Counted from the stretch's first letter, positions 12,954 through 24,689 are shown. The stretch: 64,000 nt of DNA from Aralia elata (GCA_034770075.1 JAVJAP010000133.1:1-64000), one strand, 5' to 3'. Notes: generated by a model from the sequence alone, not told the origin. Made by a program: numbers and translations.

Positions 12954-12966
12954 AAAGAGGGGCAGC
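12954..12966 (+). other. Polypurine tract of element A
   Basis: AAAGAGGGGCAGC lies directly before the TGTAAGACACCC start of the 3' LTR and would prime plus-strand DNA synthesis. The same tract borders the LTR of C on the other strand (27210-27222). Confidence 0.88.
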
Positions 12967-15087
12967 TGTAAGACACCCAAATTTTGCGTTTCCTTCTACT
13001 AACCATGACAGGAAGGGCGAAATCGTCAATTGGAACCAGCTTGCAGGAGCAGAAGAAGAGCGGGAACAAGGGCGAGCGCCCGGCCCCAGCCGAAATGCTT
13101 TGGGCAACCCAAGTTTACGTGACAGCATGATCGTCCGAGGCAGGCATTTCCCGAATGAGGTGGCACGTCTCCCCGGAAGTTCCCGGACTGCGGAATAACG
13201 AGCCTGTCAGCGAAAACCGACGTTGCGGTACGAAAATCGAGGCGTGACACGAAAATCGAGAAAGTCAAGCCCGCCAGCCGCGGATAGATCTGCGGCCAAG
13301 TGAGTGCGCCAGCACGAAAACCGGGAAATCAGCACTCAGCAGCTGAGTGCGATGGGAGGCGTGCCAGCTGGCCAGCCGCAGATCTATCTGCGGCCAGCCG
13401 CAGATAGATCTGCGGCTGGCTCTGGCCAGCCTATTTAAGGCAGCTTCGGCAGCATACAGGGGGTTCAGCAGTTTTGAAGAAGAAGTTTTCCTGCAGCAGC
13501 AAAAAAATACGGAAATAGAGAGAAAAATAGCTAGATTTTGCAAGAAAATAAGGAGAAAGAAGAGGAAAAAAAGAGTGGAATTAATTCTTTTGAGTTTGAT
13601 TGTATCAAATACATCATTTATCCTATTCAAATACACAAGTTCACATCCATTTGAGATCAATTGCAAGGTGAAAATTTCTATTTGTTCTAGCAATTCATGT
13701 CCTATTGATTTGGGTAAATTAGATATAATTTTCATGTATCTTATTGAACAATGAATTAGGGATTATTTGCGAGGGTTCCATTGGAACAAAATTCTTCTTA
13801 ATAACCCGATGATATTCATGTTTTGATTTCTTGTTTGTTGTATAAGAGATGTATTGGTTGTGGTTCCTTTAATTTGCTATTTAGGATGTCGTGATATTGT
13901 TTAGAATTTCCGCGTTGGTTATTTATTGTAATGTTTGATTTTGTGAGTATGTAATAATCGTGGTTGTGAGCCTAGGAAAGCGACCCCGTGGTCCAAATCC
14001 GATGATGGACATGTCCTTGATGTATATAGCGGGTAGGATGTAGCCTCCTTGTAACGTGTAACCGTCGGGCCTTAAAACGACGCCAAAGCGAGAATCGATT
14101 TAAGGCCCCATATTAGTGGAACTTGTGATTGTAGGCGTTTGGGATTATTTTGATGGCTTACATGCCCATGAATAGCCCCAACGCATTTTAATGCTTGATT
14201 TGATTTACGACACGAAATTGATTTCAAAGCTAAATGATAAGATTTTCAATAAAATCAATCAAAGTAGGATATTAGAATCACGAGGTTAAAATTTGAGAAA
14301 CGTTAATGAATGTCGATTCCTATATAACGAGAAAGCTAAAGAAAAAAATCGTTTTCCAAAACAACACACGAAATGATTTTATAAATAATTGACGTTTTAT
14401 TAAATCTTTGTGCATAGGGTGAAGGAGATCCTAGAAATTGCCCATCATTTTATGAAAGCAACGTATAGATCTCGATTCCTATTTTGACGAAGGTTTAAAA
14501 CTCTTGTTTTGTTAAAACGACACTTAATGAAAATCCCATAGTTTTGGACAACTAAAATCAAACCTTTCTCATAAAGAATAAAGCTTTCTCGGGTACATCG
14601 AAAAGACATTCCGAAGCGTACTCAAATTAAAACACGATTTTCCCTAAAATCCAAATGATTCTTTCATACAAACTCACCACAACATTCACATAGACACACA
14701 CCCACACACAAGCGCGCGCACACACACATTTCATGAATTAAAGGATAGGAAAGCATCAAGATTGCGGTAACCGTGTTTCACGGAAGTCGAGGGGTGCCTA
14801 ACACCTTCCCCTCACTTAAGCAAGCTCCCGAACTCTATGAATCTCGATTCGCAGACTAGTTAATTCGGAGTCACACATGAGCCAGCGATTTGTAAAACAC
14901 GAAAATTCGGATGAGTTGGTACATCCATTTCAAACATACCAACTGGCGACTCTGGTTAATTGGCTCATCATAAAAAACGATCTTTCAAAACCCCGTCGAC
15001 ATCAATGCCGACCTTTTCCAAACGTCATCTAAATCAAAAGGCTAAAATTGGAAAAGACCAAGAGAACGAGAAAACCCGGCGTCGACA
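12967..15087 (+). repeat. 3' LTR of element A
   Basis: 2121 bases from TGTAAGACACCC to GGCGTCGACA. It matches the B LTR (49345-51385) and, reversed, both C LTRs. Features seen: GCCGCAGAT modules and TATTTAA near 13432, a conserved CAAG/GTGAAAAT splice-donor-like site at 13668, a CA/CG dinucleotide tract at 14693-14728, and a GC-rich end. The extra A in TGTAAGAC (TGTAGAC in B) is one of many small insertions in this copy. Confidence 0.93.
13371..13440 (+). promoter_or_regulatory. LTR promoter region of element A: palindromic modules and TATA box
   Basis: Two GCCGCAGAT/ATCTGCGGC palindromes (13376-13425) are followed at once by TATTTAA (13432-13438). A further half-diverged module lies at 13274-13297. 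B and C have the same order. The segment from the TATA box to the splice donor at 13668 would be the first, untranslated exon. Promoter use is inferred from position and conservation. Confidence 0.6.
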
Positions 15088-16170
15088 ATGATGAGGATGA
15101 AACCCTTCGAAGAAAGGTTTTAGCTCTTAATGCAGGAAACGAAGAAGAGCTCGATGATGATTTGGATGAAGAAATAGCCATGATGTCAAGGAGACTCAAA
15201 GGACTACTACAAAGGAAGAACAAACGGAAGAATATTTTTAACACAAATAAAGGCAAGGGAAAGCAACCTGAGGAAACGTGTTTTGAATGTGGACGTCCAG
15301 GGCACTTCAAGAAGGACTGCTTTCAACTTAAGAATAAGGGAAAAATGAACTTTAAGGATAATAAAAGAAACAAAGCTCTTGTCACTTGGAGTGATGAAGA
15401 GGAGTCCGAAGTTGAGGTTGATGCCAAGGATGAAATAGCTCAAGTATGCTTCATGGGAATAGAAGGTGAATCAAATGAGGTATCTATTTATGAGTTTAAT
15501 TCTTTAAAATAAGAAAATGAGAGATTAAGAGAAAAGAATGCATGTTTGAAGGAATTAGTAAATACATTAATGTGTGAAGTTGATTCTTTAATAGATGAAA
15601 AGAAAGAAATTGAGAAGGAGTCCATCTTGTAAAGAAAGAAAAGGTTTTGCTTGCAAAAAATAATTATCTTGAAAATTACAACAAGATTCTTTTTAACAAG
15701 GTGACTCACTTGAACAATGAAGTTGAGAAATTGAACTAATGAGCAAAAAAATGCGAGATGTATGTATTGATGCATTTAGTGATAAATCTCTGAGTAAATC
15801 TATTCCTTCTGATGAACTTCAAAAGGAAGTAGATTCATTAAAACTATCTCTTGCTAGATTTGTCCAAGGTGTAGAAAACCAAACTGTTATGTTGGGAAAG
15901 CAAAAACCTAGTTTTTAATAGACAAGGGATAGGTTATAATCCCACTCGTAAAACCGGAAATGTGCAAATGCGTTAAATCCAAGTCTCGTTTCAAATTGAA
16001 TTATTGTTCTCCTTTCACTACATGCAAAAATTGTGGCATTAAAGGTCACTTAGATATAAATTTTTCTAAGAAACAGAAGGTTAAAAAGGTATGGATTAAG
16101 AAGGGTGATTTATGTGCAACTAACACAAATGGACCCAAAAAGATATGGGTACCAAAAAAGATGAATTAAT
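15088..16170 (+). pseudogene. gag C-terminal part of Copia element G1
   Basis: The first segment (to 15512) has an acidic stretch and a classical zinc knuckle, CFECGRPGHFKKDC, followed by KNKGKMNFKDNKRNKAL. A TAA at 15510 interrupts the frame. The sequence goes on through a coiled-coil-like region rich in E, K and L to about 15900 with further frameshifts. A second, degraded knuckle lies near 16020-16065 (CKNCGIKGHLDINF, last Cys lost), followed by lysine-rich text ending KKIWVPKKMN. Gag forms the particle and the knuckles bind RNA. The start is missing because element A is inserted at 15087/15088. The segment is almost identical to G2 24102-24682. Confidence 0.87.
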
Positions 16171-19100
16171 TTTTCTTGTCAGGTATGCTTCAAGGCAAAA
16201 GTTCCATCTCAAAAATGGATTCTTGATAGTGGATGCTCTCAGTCACATGGACTGGTGATAAATCAAAGTTTGTGGAACTAAAAACCAAGAAGAAAAATGG
16301 GAGGGTTACTTTTGGGGATAATCGAACCTGTGAGATTATCGAGAAAGGTAAAATTGGTAATGGTAAGGCCAATATTGATAATGTTCATCTTGTTAGTGGA
16401 CTTGAATTTAATCTTATAAGTGTTTAGTCAATTAATGGATAATGGTCATCAAGTTAGTTTTGAAAAAGAAAAGTGTACAATTCCTCATGGTACTAACAAA
16501 ACTACTTTAGTTGCACAAAGGGAAGGAAATATATATACTATTGATTTTGAGCAACAGGATGAAGAATTATGTCTAGCAACTGTACAAGACGAGGCTAACC
16601 TATGACATAAGAGGATGGGACATGTTCACAAGGATTTAATCAAGAAATTATCTTCAAAGAATCTTGTCAAAGGATTGCCAAAGATAAAGTATGAAAAGAG
16701 AGGAATATGTGTTCCTTGCTAACTTGGGAAATAAGTAAGAACTTTATTTACAGCAAAGAACATGGTATCAACTTCCTCTCCTCTACAACTACTTCATCTT
16801 GATTTATTTGGTACTGAAAGGTATGCTAGTATTAATGATAAATTTTATGCTTTTGTAATAGTTGATGATTTTTCTAGATATACTTGGGTGTTGTTTTTAA
16901 GAACCAAAGATGAAGTATTTAAAGAGTTTGAGAAATTGATAAGAAGTTTAGAGACTAAGTATAGTCCTCAAACACTTATAAAAATTCGTAGTGATCATGG
17001 TACTGAATTTCTAAAGGACTTTACCATATTTTGTGATCAAAAAGGAATTAGCCATGAGTTTTCAGCTCCAAGAACTCCTCAGCAAAACGGAGTAGTGGAA
17101 AGAAAGAATAAAACACTTCAAGAAACAGCTAGAACACTTTTACAAGAAAGCAAACTCCCAAAGAAATTTTGGGCAGAGGCTGTTAATACCTCTTGTTATG
17201 TGTTAAATAGAGTTCTTATCCGCCCTATCATTTTGAAAACTCCTTATGAGCTTTCGAATAATAAAATTCCTAATATAAGTTATTTCAAAGTATTTGGATC
17301 TAAATGTTTTATTCTAAATACTAGTGATAACTTGGGAAATTTTGATGCTAAATCCTATGAAGGGATTTTTATTGGTTATTCACAAAACAACAAGGCATAT
17401 CGTGTTTTTAATGTTAACAAGCTATGTGTTGAAGAATCAGTACATATAACATTTAATGAAACTAACAATGATCTTCCAAAAGAAAGAGAAGAAGATGCAG
17501 GTAATTTGGAGATCTCAGTAAATCCGGCAAACTGGAAAAATCTATTCAGCAAGCCAAATGATCAAATTCAGCAAGCTGAATTGGAAAATACACAAGGAGT
17601 GGAACAAGAAACAACACAAGAACTTGAGGAAAATTTCCCCCAACAAGAAGAAGTAATACACGATGTCCAAATGCCAAAGACTGCAAGGTATCTCAAGAAT
17701 AATCCACCGGAAAACATTATCGGAGATATAAACAAAGGAATAACCACACGAAGAAGTTTACAAAATCAATGTGCATTCTCTGCGTTCTTATCACAAGTTG
17801 AGCCAAAGAATACTAAGGAAGCTGTTCTTGATGAAAGTTGGCTAATGGCAATGCAAGAGGAACTTCAACAATTTGAACGATGTCAAGTTTGGGAATTAAT
17901 GCCTCCTCCTAAAGATGTTTCTATCATTGGAACAAAATGGGTGTTTAAAAACAAGCTTGATGAGCATGGGACAATCACTCGTAACAAAGCAAGACTAGTG
18001 GCTCAAGGATATAATCAACAAGAAGGGATCGACTACGGAGAGACTTATGCCCCAGTCGCAAGACTAGAATCTATTCGAATCCTATTAGCCTTTGCATGTT
18101 ACAAGAAATTTAAGCTTTATCAAATGGATGTAAAAAGCGCGTTCCTAAATGGATACATTAATGAAGAAGTCTATGTCAAACAGCCTCCTGGATTCGAACA
18201 TGAGAAATACCCAAATCATGTTTTCAAGCTAAAGAAAGCTCTCTATGGTCTCAAACAAGCTCCAAGAGCTTGGTACGAGAGGTTGAGTAAGTATCTTCTT
18301 TCTAGTGGTTTCACTAGAGGTAAAATTGATTCCACATTATTTATTATGCATGATAAAAATGATATAATTATTGTTCAAATATATGTGGATGACATAATAT
18401 TTGGTGCTTACTAATGATTTTCTTTGTGAGTGGTTTTCAAAATGTATGCACAAGGAATTTGATATGAGTCTTATTGGAGAGCTAAATTACTTTTTGGGGC
18501 TTTCAAATCAAGCAAACTAAGGAAGGGATCTATATTCATCAAACCAAGTATACAAAAGAGCTTCTCAAAAGATTTGGTTTTGAAGGATCCAACCCAAAGG
18601 CTACACCAATGAGTACATCGATAAAACTTACATCAGATGATAAAGGTACAAATGTAGAGTTAACCAAATTTCGAGGTATGATTGGGTCTTTATTATACTT
18701 GACTGCATCTAGACCTGATATAATGTACAGTGTATGCCTTTGTGCTCGATTTCAAGCTAAACCCAAAGAATCCCACTTACAAGCGGTTAAAAGAATTTTT
18801 AAATATTTAAGTGGTACTATAAATTTAGGGTTATTTTATCCAATAAGTAATCATTTTGAGCTAATGGGTTATTTAGATGCAGACTATGCAGGGTTTCAAG
18901 TTGATAGAAAAAGTACAAGTGGTGCTTGTACATTTTTGGGACAAAGTCTTGTTTCATGGCATAGTAAAAGGCAAACTTCAGTTGCTTTATCAACAACTGA
19001 GGGTGAATATTTAGCTGCAGGGAGTTGTTGTTCTCAAATATTATGGATGAGACAAACTTTATGTGATTTTGATATAATTTGCAATAATGTGCCTATATTT

Positions 19101-19325
19101 TGTGATAATTCTAGTGCTATTGATATTTCAAAAAATCCTGTTTTGCACTCACGTACAAAACATATAGAGGTAAGACATCATTTTTTAAGGGATAATGTTT
19201 CAAAAGGATTAGTTAAATTAGTTTTTATTCCTACAAAAAAACAATTAGCAGATATTTTTACTAAACCTTTGTGTGAGGAAAGGTTTTGCATGCTTAGGAG
19301 AGAACTTGGAATGTGCATGGTATAA
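16171..19325 (+). pseudogene. pol of Copia element G1 (protease, integrase, RT, RNase H), interrupted
   Basis: Protease with the WILDSGCSQSH active site starts near 16203 and is followed at once by a one-base insertion. The GAG-pre-integrase region has a Trp-to-stop TGA at about 16603 and more stops near 16720-16737. Integrase lies in the 16762-18414 ORF, with D (LDLFG), D (RSDHGTEF) and E (QQNGVVERKNKTL) motifs. RT follows (KWVFKNKLDEHG, QMDVKSAFLNG, YVDDIIFG). An inserted T after the YVDD box and another about 90 bases on break the frame. RNase H resumes at 18609-19325 (DADYAG, STTEGEYLAA, CDNSSAI, SRTKHIEVRHHF). Motifs match Sirevirus pol. Only a handful of lesions over 3 kb suggest fairly recent loss or sequence errors. 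Confidence 0.92.
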
Positions 19326-19672
19326 ATGTGGATAACATATTTATCATATTCAGTTAATATATTCTGCACAATATCTGTTGAAATATATTTGTTTTGATAT
19401 TCCTTATTTGTTTAAATTATTTTCTGGATACATGTATCTATTGATTACCAAGGATTAATTGCTGATTACTTGGGTTACGTAAAGTCTCAATTTTATTTTG
19501 AAACCCGAAAAAGTAGCTGAACAGTCATTGAGTTTGAAAAGACACACGTCTTTTAATATCAGTCTCCTACTTAATTTCTACTTCTATGTTATCTTTCTTT
19601 ATTACTTCAGTTCTCTCTTCTTTCCATAAACCAGATCAAAACCCTTGATTTTTTTTAAAACCCTTAAAAGCT
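19326..19672 (+). other. Spacer between pol and env-like ORF in G1
   Basis: 347 AT-rich bases without an ORF of note. Pyrimidine-rich sequence (CTTCAGTTCTCTCTTC, 19604-19620) lies shortly before the env-like ATG and could act as a splice acceptor region for a subgenomic env-like mRNA; no clear site can be named. Confidence 0.4.
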
Positions 19673-21367
19673 ATGAAAACCAGAGCTAGCAAACAATCTT
19701 CCGGTAAATCAACGGATGAAGGATCCTCTTTGAAGAATGTTTCTGGATTAAAGATGAAATCCAAGCGAAAGCTAAAGAAATCGTCGAAGCATGTGTCGTC
19801 CGATGCCACCATATTATCCGACGACTCAGATTCAAGTTTCTCTTTCTTAAAAGCTTCATAAGACGAACCGTTTCAACAAGTGAAGTTAAAACAACCAGTG
19901 CATGAAGACCATATCACTTCATAGCCAGAATCTCCTTCAAATCTGGTAAATCCGTTCTCATCTTCCTTTGATTTGCCAAAAAGTTTCTTCAGGGGTTACA
20001 GCTTTGAAACTCGTTTTGAAAATTCAATTGCTACAAAGCAATTTGTCTATGAAAAATCTCTGGATTTGTTCTATTTCAAAAACTCTGTTTTAGAGAAACT
20101 TTTCAATTCTTGTGAAATATCTTCTATGTTGTTTCCTCCTACTATTGCATATCCTAGATTAGTTCAGCAGTTTTATACTAATCTTGAGTGCAATGGAGAT
20201 TGTTACACGATATATGTTCAAGGAAAATCATTATTTTTCACTAGTATTGATTTTGGGAGTATTCTCGGTATATCTTCTGCTGGACCCTGTTCGTTTACTC
20301 TAAAAGGTGTTGCTAACATTCTTTTTCCACCTCTGGAACAACTTCATATTGTGATGAATGATTTTTCCCTTACTACTTTATTTCTTCCAAAAATTGTGAA
20401 TGTATGTCCAACTGCTTGTGTTTTACATAAAGTAGTGAGGTATAATCTGTTTCCACGACTTGGTGGTGGAGCAGATTTTACCTATCAAGATTTAGTGGTT
20501 GTGGCTATGATTCTTAAGGGAAAGTCTTTCAATCTCTCACAAATGATGTTGTCTCACATGCTGAGTTGTATTCGTCAATCTAAGAAATTTCTTCCTTACA
20601 GTAAGTTTCTGACAAAGTTTTTCAAACATTTCAACATATCTCTTGATGATGAAATTTCTGTTTCCAACAATAAGTTCATAGATACTGCTAATCTGACACA
20701 ATCATACATCACTTTTCTTGCTGGTGAGTTTGTTCGTCTTCATCCTCCTCCTATTCCCCCTACTCCAGAATCTTCTTCAACCTCTCTGTCAAATTCTCAT
20801 GGAACTGATATTTTGAATATTCTAAATGAGATTTTACAAAATCAAAATTCTATGAAAGCTGACTTGGCCGAGATTAGAAATCGAGTTGAGATTCTTGAAA
20901 AAGGAAAATTGTCGTTGGATGCACCAGAAATTAATAAATTGTATAATCGTGTTGAAGATGAATTCATTGATCTCTAGGCAGGTTTTGAGATACAAACATT
21001 GGCTATGGTTGAGGCCCTTCAACGGAAATTCAATAGGAACACATGCCAGTTAAGTCAAGAAATTAAGTTTGTTAGTTATCAACTTGGAGAACTTGCTGAT
21101 TTTACGGCAACTAGATTTAATGATGTGGGCAGGAAGTTACATTTTCAAACAATGTATTCCACTATTCCAGAATGGCCAATGTGCAATTGGACAGCAGAGT
21201 TCAAAGATGACTTTCTTGATATGGAGATTCCTCCTTCAACCTTTATCCCCAGACCACCTCGATTTGCCAAAGAACTCACACTTGCTGAACGCCTTCACCG
21301 CCTCCGGCACCGTGCTTACTTCACCTCCCGCACTGCACAAAAAGTTCACATTGAAGACATTGACTGA
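19673..21367 (+). pseudogene. env-like ORF of Sirevirus-like element G1, three in-frame stops
   Basis: A single reading frame of 565 codons runs from ATG 19673 to the TGA at 21365-21367 with no frameshift. It is closed by three in-frame stops: TAA 19859, TAG 19922 and TAG 20975. The N-terminus is Ser/Lys-rich (KMKSKRKLKKSSKHV). The middle part (about codons 100-360) resembles the putative plant transposon protein domain found in plant retroelements (RLGGGADFTYQDL, LPYSKFLTKFF). A Pro/Ser linker, a coiled coil (about codons 380-430) and a C-terminal part with a WPMCNWTAEF stretch follow. No signal peptide or convincing membrane segment is seen, so an envelope role is doubtful. Its place after pol fits the extra ORF of SIRE-type Sireviruses. 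Confidence 0.78.
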
Positions 21368-21716
21368 ATTTGCTCTCTCTCTTTTTGCCTGATGACAAAG
21401 GGGGAGAGATTATTTATTTCAATTGGTACAACATACTATAGTTTTTTTTGGTATTTTTTAAGACTATGATACTATGGTTTCTGTGATGTTTTGGTTTTTG
21501 ATAGGCATGATTGTTTTTAAATACCTGCTTGTTAAGACAATTGGTTAAAATTGCTTATGGTATTTGGTTTTAATCATGTTGTTATGAGATGTTATTTAAA
21601 TATGATATGATACTAACACATGCAGGTCATATCGATTTGTTTCCTGAAATTAGTTATGCATAAATTTAGGGGGAGCTTCAATGATTTATGTTGTCATCAT
21701 CAAAAAGGGGGAGAAT
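21368..21716 (+). other. Multiple polypurine tracts before the G1 LTR
   Basis: AAAGGGGGAGAG near 21398, AGGGGGAGC near 21667 and AAAAAGGGGGAGAA at 21703-21716 are repeated polypurine tracts, the last directly at the LTR start. Such multiple copies, the first within a GATGACAAAGGGGG context, are a known mark of Sirevirus 3' regions. The rest is AT-rich non-coding sequence. Confidence 0.8.
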
Positions 21717-23381
21717 GTTGACTTTGTCATATTATAAACCTAATGTTTTGATGATGATTTGGTTCAATGTTACTAAATTATTTATTGTGAATTTTAGGAA
21801 ATTAATTCAAGAAAATTGTTTGATGGATTATTCAAGGAAGATTGAAGATTATTTTGAGTATTAAGAATTATTATGTAAGGTCATTGCAAATATTTGATTT
21901 TTCAATTCAAGGCTCTAGGAAATTTACATGAATAATTTTATATATGCACAAGCCAGATTTATGCATCACGTTGATTCTTGCATGATGGGATCTATGCATC
22001 TTGATTATCTTAATACATGATTATTAATTTATGCATCACGTTGATTTATGCATGATGGTCTGTAAACAATTTAAAGTATCATGCTTCTTTTTTAATCGGT
22101 ATATGAAACGTGTGGCAGTAGACTTCATTAAATCCTTGGAAATATAATGCATATATACTTTGTGGCGGCAGTCTTGGAAAAAGAGATAAACTTGACAGGA
22201 TACACTTTGATATGTAATCATTATCCTTTGACTCGGTATTGTTATTAAGCCGGATATTGTGGTCAGTTATAAGGATTTGTTTCCAGGTTAAATGCTAACA
22301 GCTGGTTATTGATAAGGTTTGTTTACACAACGCTAAATCTTTTTACAAAACAGAATCTTGATAAGGTTTGTTTTTGATTACAACGTTAATATTAAAATTT
22401 TTACAATCAGAAGGTTAGATGAGGGATGCAACGGATATATTTTTTAAGTCTATAAATTGCATGGAGTTATCCCAGTTGATACATAACTCCAACAGTGCAC
22501 CGATTATAAGCAAAAGAAATATTCTTCATATTATCCTGGTGCAATTAAAAATTTGCTGCTGTGTTTCATATATTCTGATTTTGTTCAGCATATTTTCGTG
22601 AGCTATAAATTGGTAATATCCTTCTTATATTAATTGATCATTGCATACATTAGTTGAGCCTTGCATTGTTAAATTGCTTATTTGCTTTGATCATTAGACC
22701 TCTATTATTGTAATTTTAATTTTACAGACTAAGTATTGTCTAAAGGAATTTAATTCAGGTGGATTAAGATTTGTTTACATACAGATTCAAGGAAGCATAG
22801 GTGCTTAAGGAGTGCATTGGTGCACAAGGAGCAAAAGTACTCAAGTGAAATATTGTAATTCAAAATTTGATAGAATCTGTCTTGTAACGAGAATTATTTT
22901 TAAATAAAAGTGAGTCTCCAATACTAGTTGGTATTGGACGTGGAGTAGACTATTATTATAGAGGGTAATAGCTGAACCACGTAAAAAATCTTGGTGTTGA
23001 TTTTATTGCTTGCTTTATTTTAATTACTCAAAAGTTAGTTAATTAATTTTTTTTTAATTAATAACTTGAATATTTGTATTATTCATTATTATCAAGTATT
23101 TTCATTAAATTATATTAATTTATAAAATCACCAAGATATTTTCTTAAACTAAAATCCAATCCAGTTGACCGTATTCATTCAGTAAGCTGCATTCATCAAT
23201 ACAGTAGACTAAGTTCTTCTTTAACAAAGACTCAATCCAGTAAACCATATTTATTCAGTAAGCTGCATTCATCAATATAGTAGACTGTATTCAAAAGTTT
23301 GGTATAAATTTTTTAATTGGTAATAGTCTGTATCCACACTTATTCAACCCTCCCTTCTAAGTGTGCCTTATCTGAATTTCA
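21717..23381 (+). repeat. Copia LTR shared by G1 (as 3' LTR) and G2 (as 5' LTR)
   Basis: 1665 bases from TGTTGACTTTGTC to CTGAATTTCA. The polypurine tract is on the left and a primer binding site on the right, so one LTR serves both the element body before it and the one after it. Short direct repeats (TTATGCATCACGTTGATT near 21958 and 22029; GTATTCATTCAGTAAGCTGCATTCATC-type repeats near 23170-23280) occur inside. Confidence 0.88.
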
Positions 23382-23383
23382 TT

Positions 23384-23395
23384 TGGTATCAGAGC
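23384..23395 (+). other. Primer binding site of G2 (initiator tRNA-Met type)
   Basis: TGGTATCAGAGC lies two bases after the LTR end; this is the standard Copia/Gypsy site complementary to the 3' end of tRNA-Met. Confidence 0.92.
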
Positions 23396-23447
23396 TTGGC
23401 TCTACTTATCTTAGTCTTAAAGGTGACTTGTAGGGAAAGATTCTAAT

Positions 23448-24682
23448 ATGGCACAATTCGCGGAAACAACAATCAAGAAGGTCAATAATAGACCTCCACT
23501 GCAGTATGGAACAGAAAATTACAACTTCTGGAAATTCCGAATGAGGATCTACCTTAAAAGAGATCCTTGGGAATGGTGGGTCGTGGAGAACGGACCGGTT
23601 TATACCAAGAAAAGATGATGGTACTCTCCAAAGACCTTGCTAGAAAATGGACTCAACTGAAACTTTCATGGTTTCCTATGATTCAAGGGCTATGAATACA
23701 TTACTTAGCGGCATGGTTTCAAATCAGAGATAGATAAAGTTTCTTTCGTGCAATACAGCTAAAGAAATTTGGGATACTCTTGTAGTAAGCCATGAAGGGA
23801 CATCCAAGGTGCGAGAAGTCAAACTTAGCATGCTCATGCATGACTATGAAATGTTTAAACTTGAGAAAGACGAAACCATAAAGATGACACAAGCAAGGTT
23901 TCTAGTGCTGCTAAATTCATTGAAGCTACTTGACAAAACTATTCCACAAAGTGAGATTAATCGTAAGTTACTTCGGGCAAATGCCCAAAAGGTTTGCTTC
24001 TAAGATTACAACTCTTCAAGATTCTTCCACTATTTTTACTATGGATACTCTAACACTTTTTGGTGAAGTTGAGGAATATGAACATCAGTTAAAAAGATAT
24101 GATGATGAGGATGAAACCCTTCGAAGAAAGGTTTTAGCTCTTAATGCAGGAAACGAAGAAGAGCTCGATGATGATTCGGATGAAGAAATAGCCATGATGT
24201 CAAGGAGACTCAAAGGACTACTACAAAGGAAGAACAAACGGAAGAATATTTTTAACACAAATAAAGGCAAGGGAAAGCAACCTGAGGAAACGTGTTTTGA
24301 ATGTGGACGTCCAGGGCACTTCAAGAAGGACTGCTTTTCAACTTAAGAATAAGGGAAAAATGAACTTTAAGGATAATAAAAGAAACAAAGCTCTTGTCAC
24401 TTGGAGTGATGAAGAGGAGTCCGAAGTTGAGGTTGATGCCAAGGATGAAATAGCTCAAGTATGCTTCATGGGAATAGAAGGTGAATCAAATGAGGTATCT
24501 ATTTATGAGTTTAATTCTTTAAAATAAGAAAATGAGTGATTAAGGGAAAAGAATGCATGTTTGAAGGAATTAGTAAATACATTAATGTGTGAAGTTGATT
24601 CTTTAATAGATGAAAAGAAAGAAATTGAGAAGGAGTCATCTTGTAAAGAAGAAAAGGTTTTGATTGCAAAAAATAATTATCT
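23448..24682 (+). pseudogene. gag of Copia element G2, frameshifted and truncated
   Basis: ATG at 23448 follows the primer site by 52 bases. The N-terminus (RPPLQYGTENYNFWKFRM) is the usual Copia Gag start that precedes the UBN2-type domain. Frameshifts occur near 23618, and the frame resumes through 23809-24003 and 23930-24346. The zinc knuckle CFECGRPGHFKKDC is present (24295-24336), directly followed by an extra T that shifts the frame; the downstream part is open to a TAA at 24525. The TAA after NSLK is shared with G1 and so predates their separation. The site of the A insertion in G1 corresponds to 24101/24102 here and is uninterrupted. Confidence 0.86.
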
Positions 24683-24689
24683 GAATTTC

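Larger units (their letters stand above)
1..15087 (+). mobile_element. Element A: Tat/Ogre-type Ty3/Gypsy retrotransposon, 5' part outside window
   Basis: Order seen: gag-pro remnant, candidate intron, pol remnant, two antisense genes, satellite, polypurine tract and 3' LTR. The same order is seen in element B. The window starts inside gag, so the 5' LTR and primer site are missing. The right end is exact: the LTR stops in CGTCGACA at 15087 and Copia gag resumes at 15088. The uninterrupted Copia sequence near 24102 shows the site before insertion, and the likely 5-bp duplication is ATGAT. Many single-base insertions break the reading frames, so A cannot encode its own proteins as written. Confidence 0.93.
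15088..23381 (+). mobile_element. Element G1: Sirevirus-like (SIRE/Maximus) Ty1/Copia element, 5' end cut by element A
   Basis: Order gag, protease, integrase, RT, RNase H, then an extra env-like ORF, several polypurine tracts of the form AAGGGGGAG, and the LTR. Integrase before RT shows Copia, and the extra ORF with multiple PPT copies is typical of Sireviruses. The 5' LTR and first half of gag lie beyond element A, outside the window. All ORFs are interrupted by stops or single-base insertions. Confidence 0.92.
23382..24682 (+). mobile_element. Element G2: 5' part of a second Sirevirus-like copy, truncated
   Basis: Primer site, short leader and gag follow the shared LTR. At about 24682 the match to G1 (15670) ends abruptly and antisense Gypsy sequence starts. 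Within the overlap (24102-24682 against 15088-15673) the two copies differ at only a few bases, so they are recent relatives or products of one recombination. Confidence 0.85.

Noticed and set aside
19673..21367. True viral envelope protein
   Set aside because: No signal peptide, no clear membrane anchor and no cleavage site; the domain looks like plant transposon-associated protein text.
23384..23395. tRNA-Met gene
   Set aside because: Only the 12-base primer site complement is present, not a tRNA body; same for 38487-38498.
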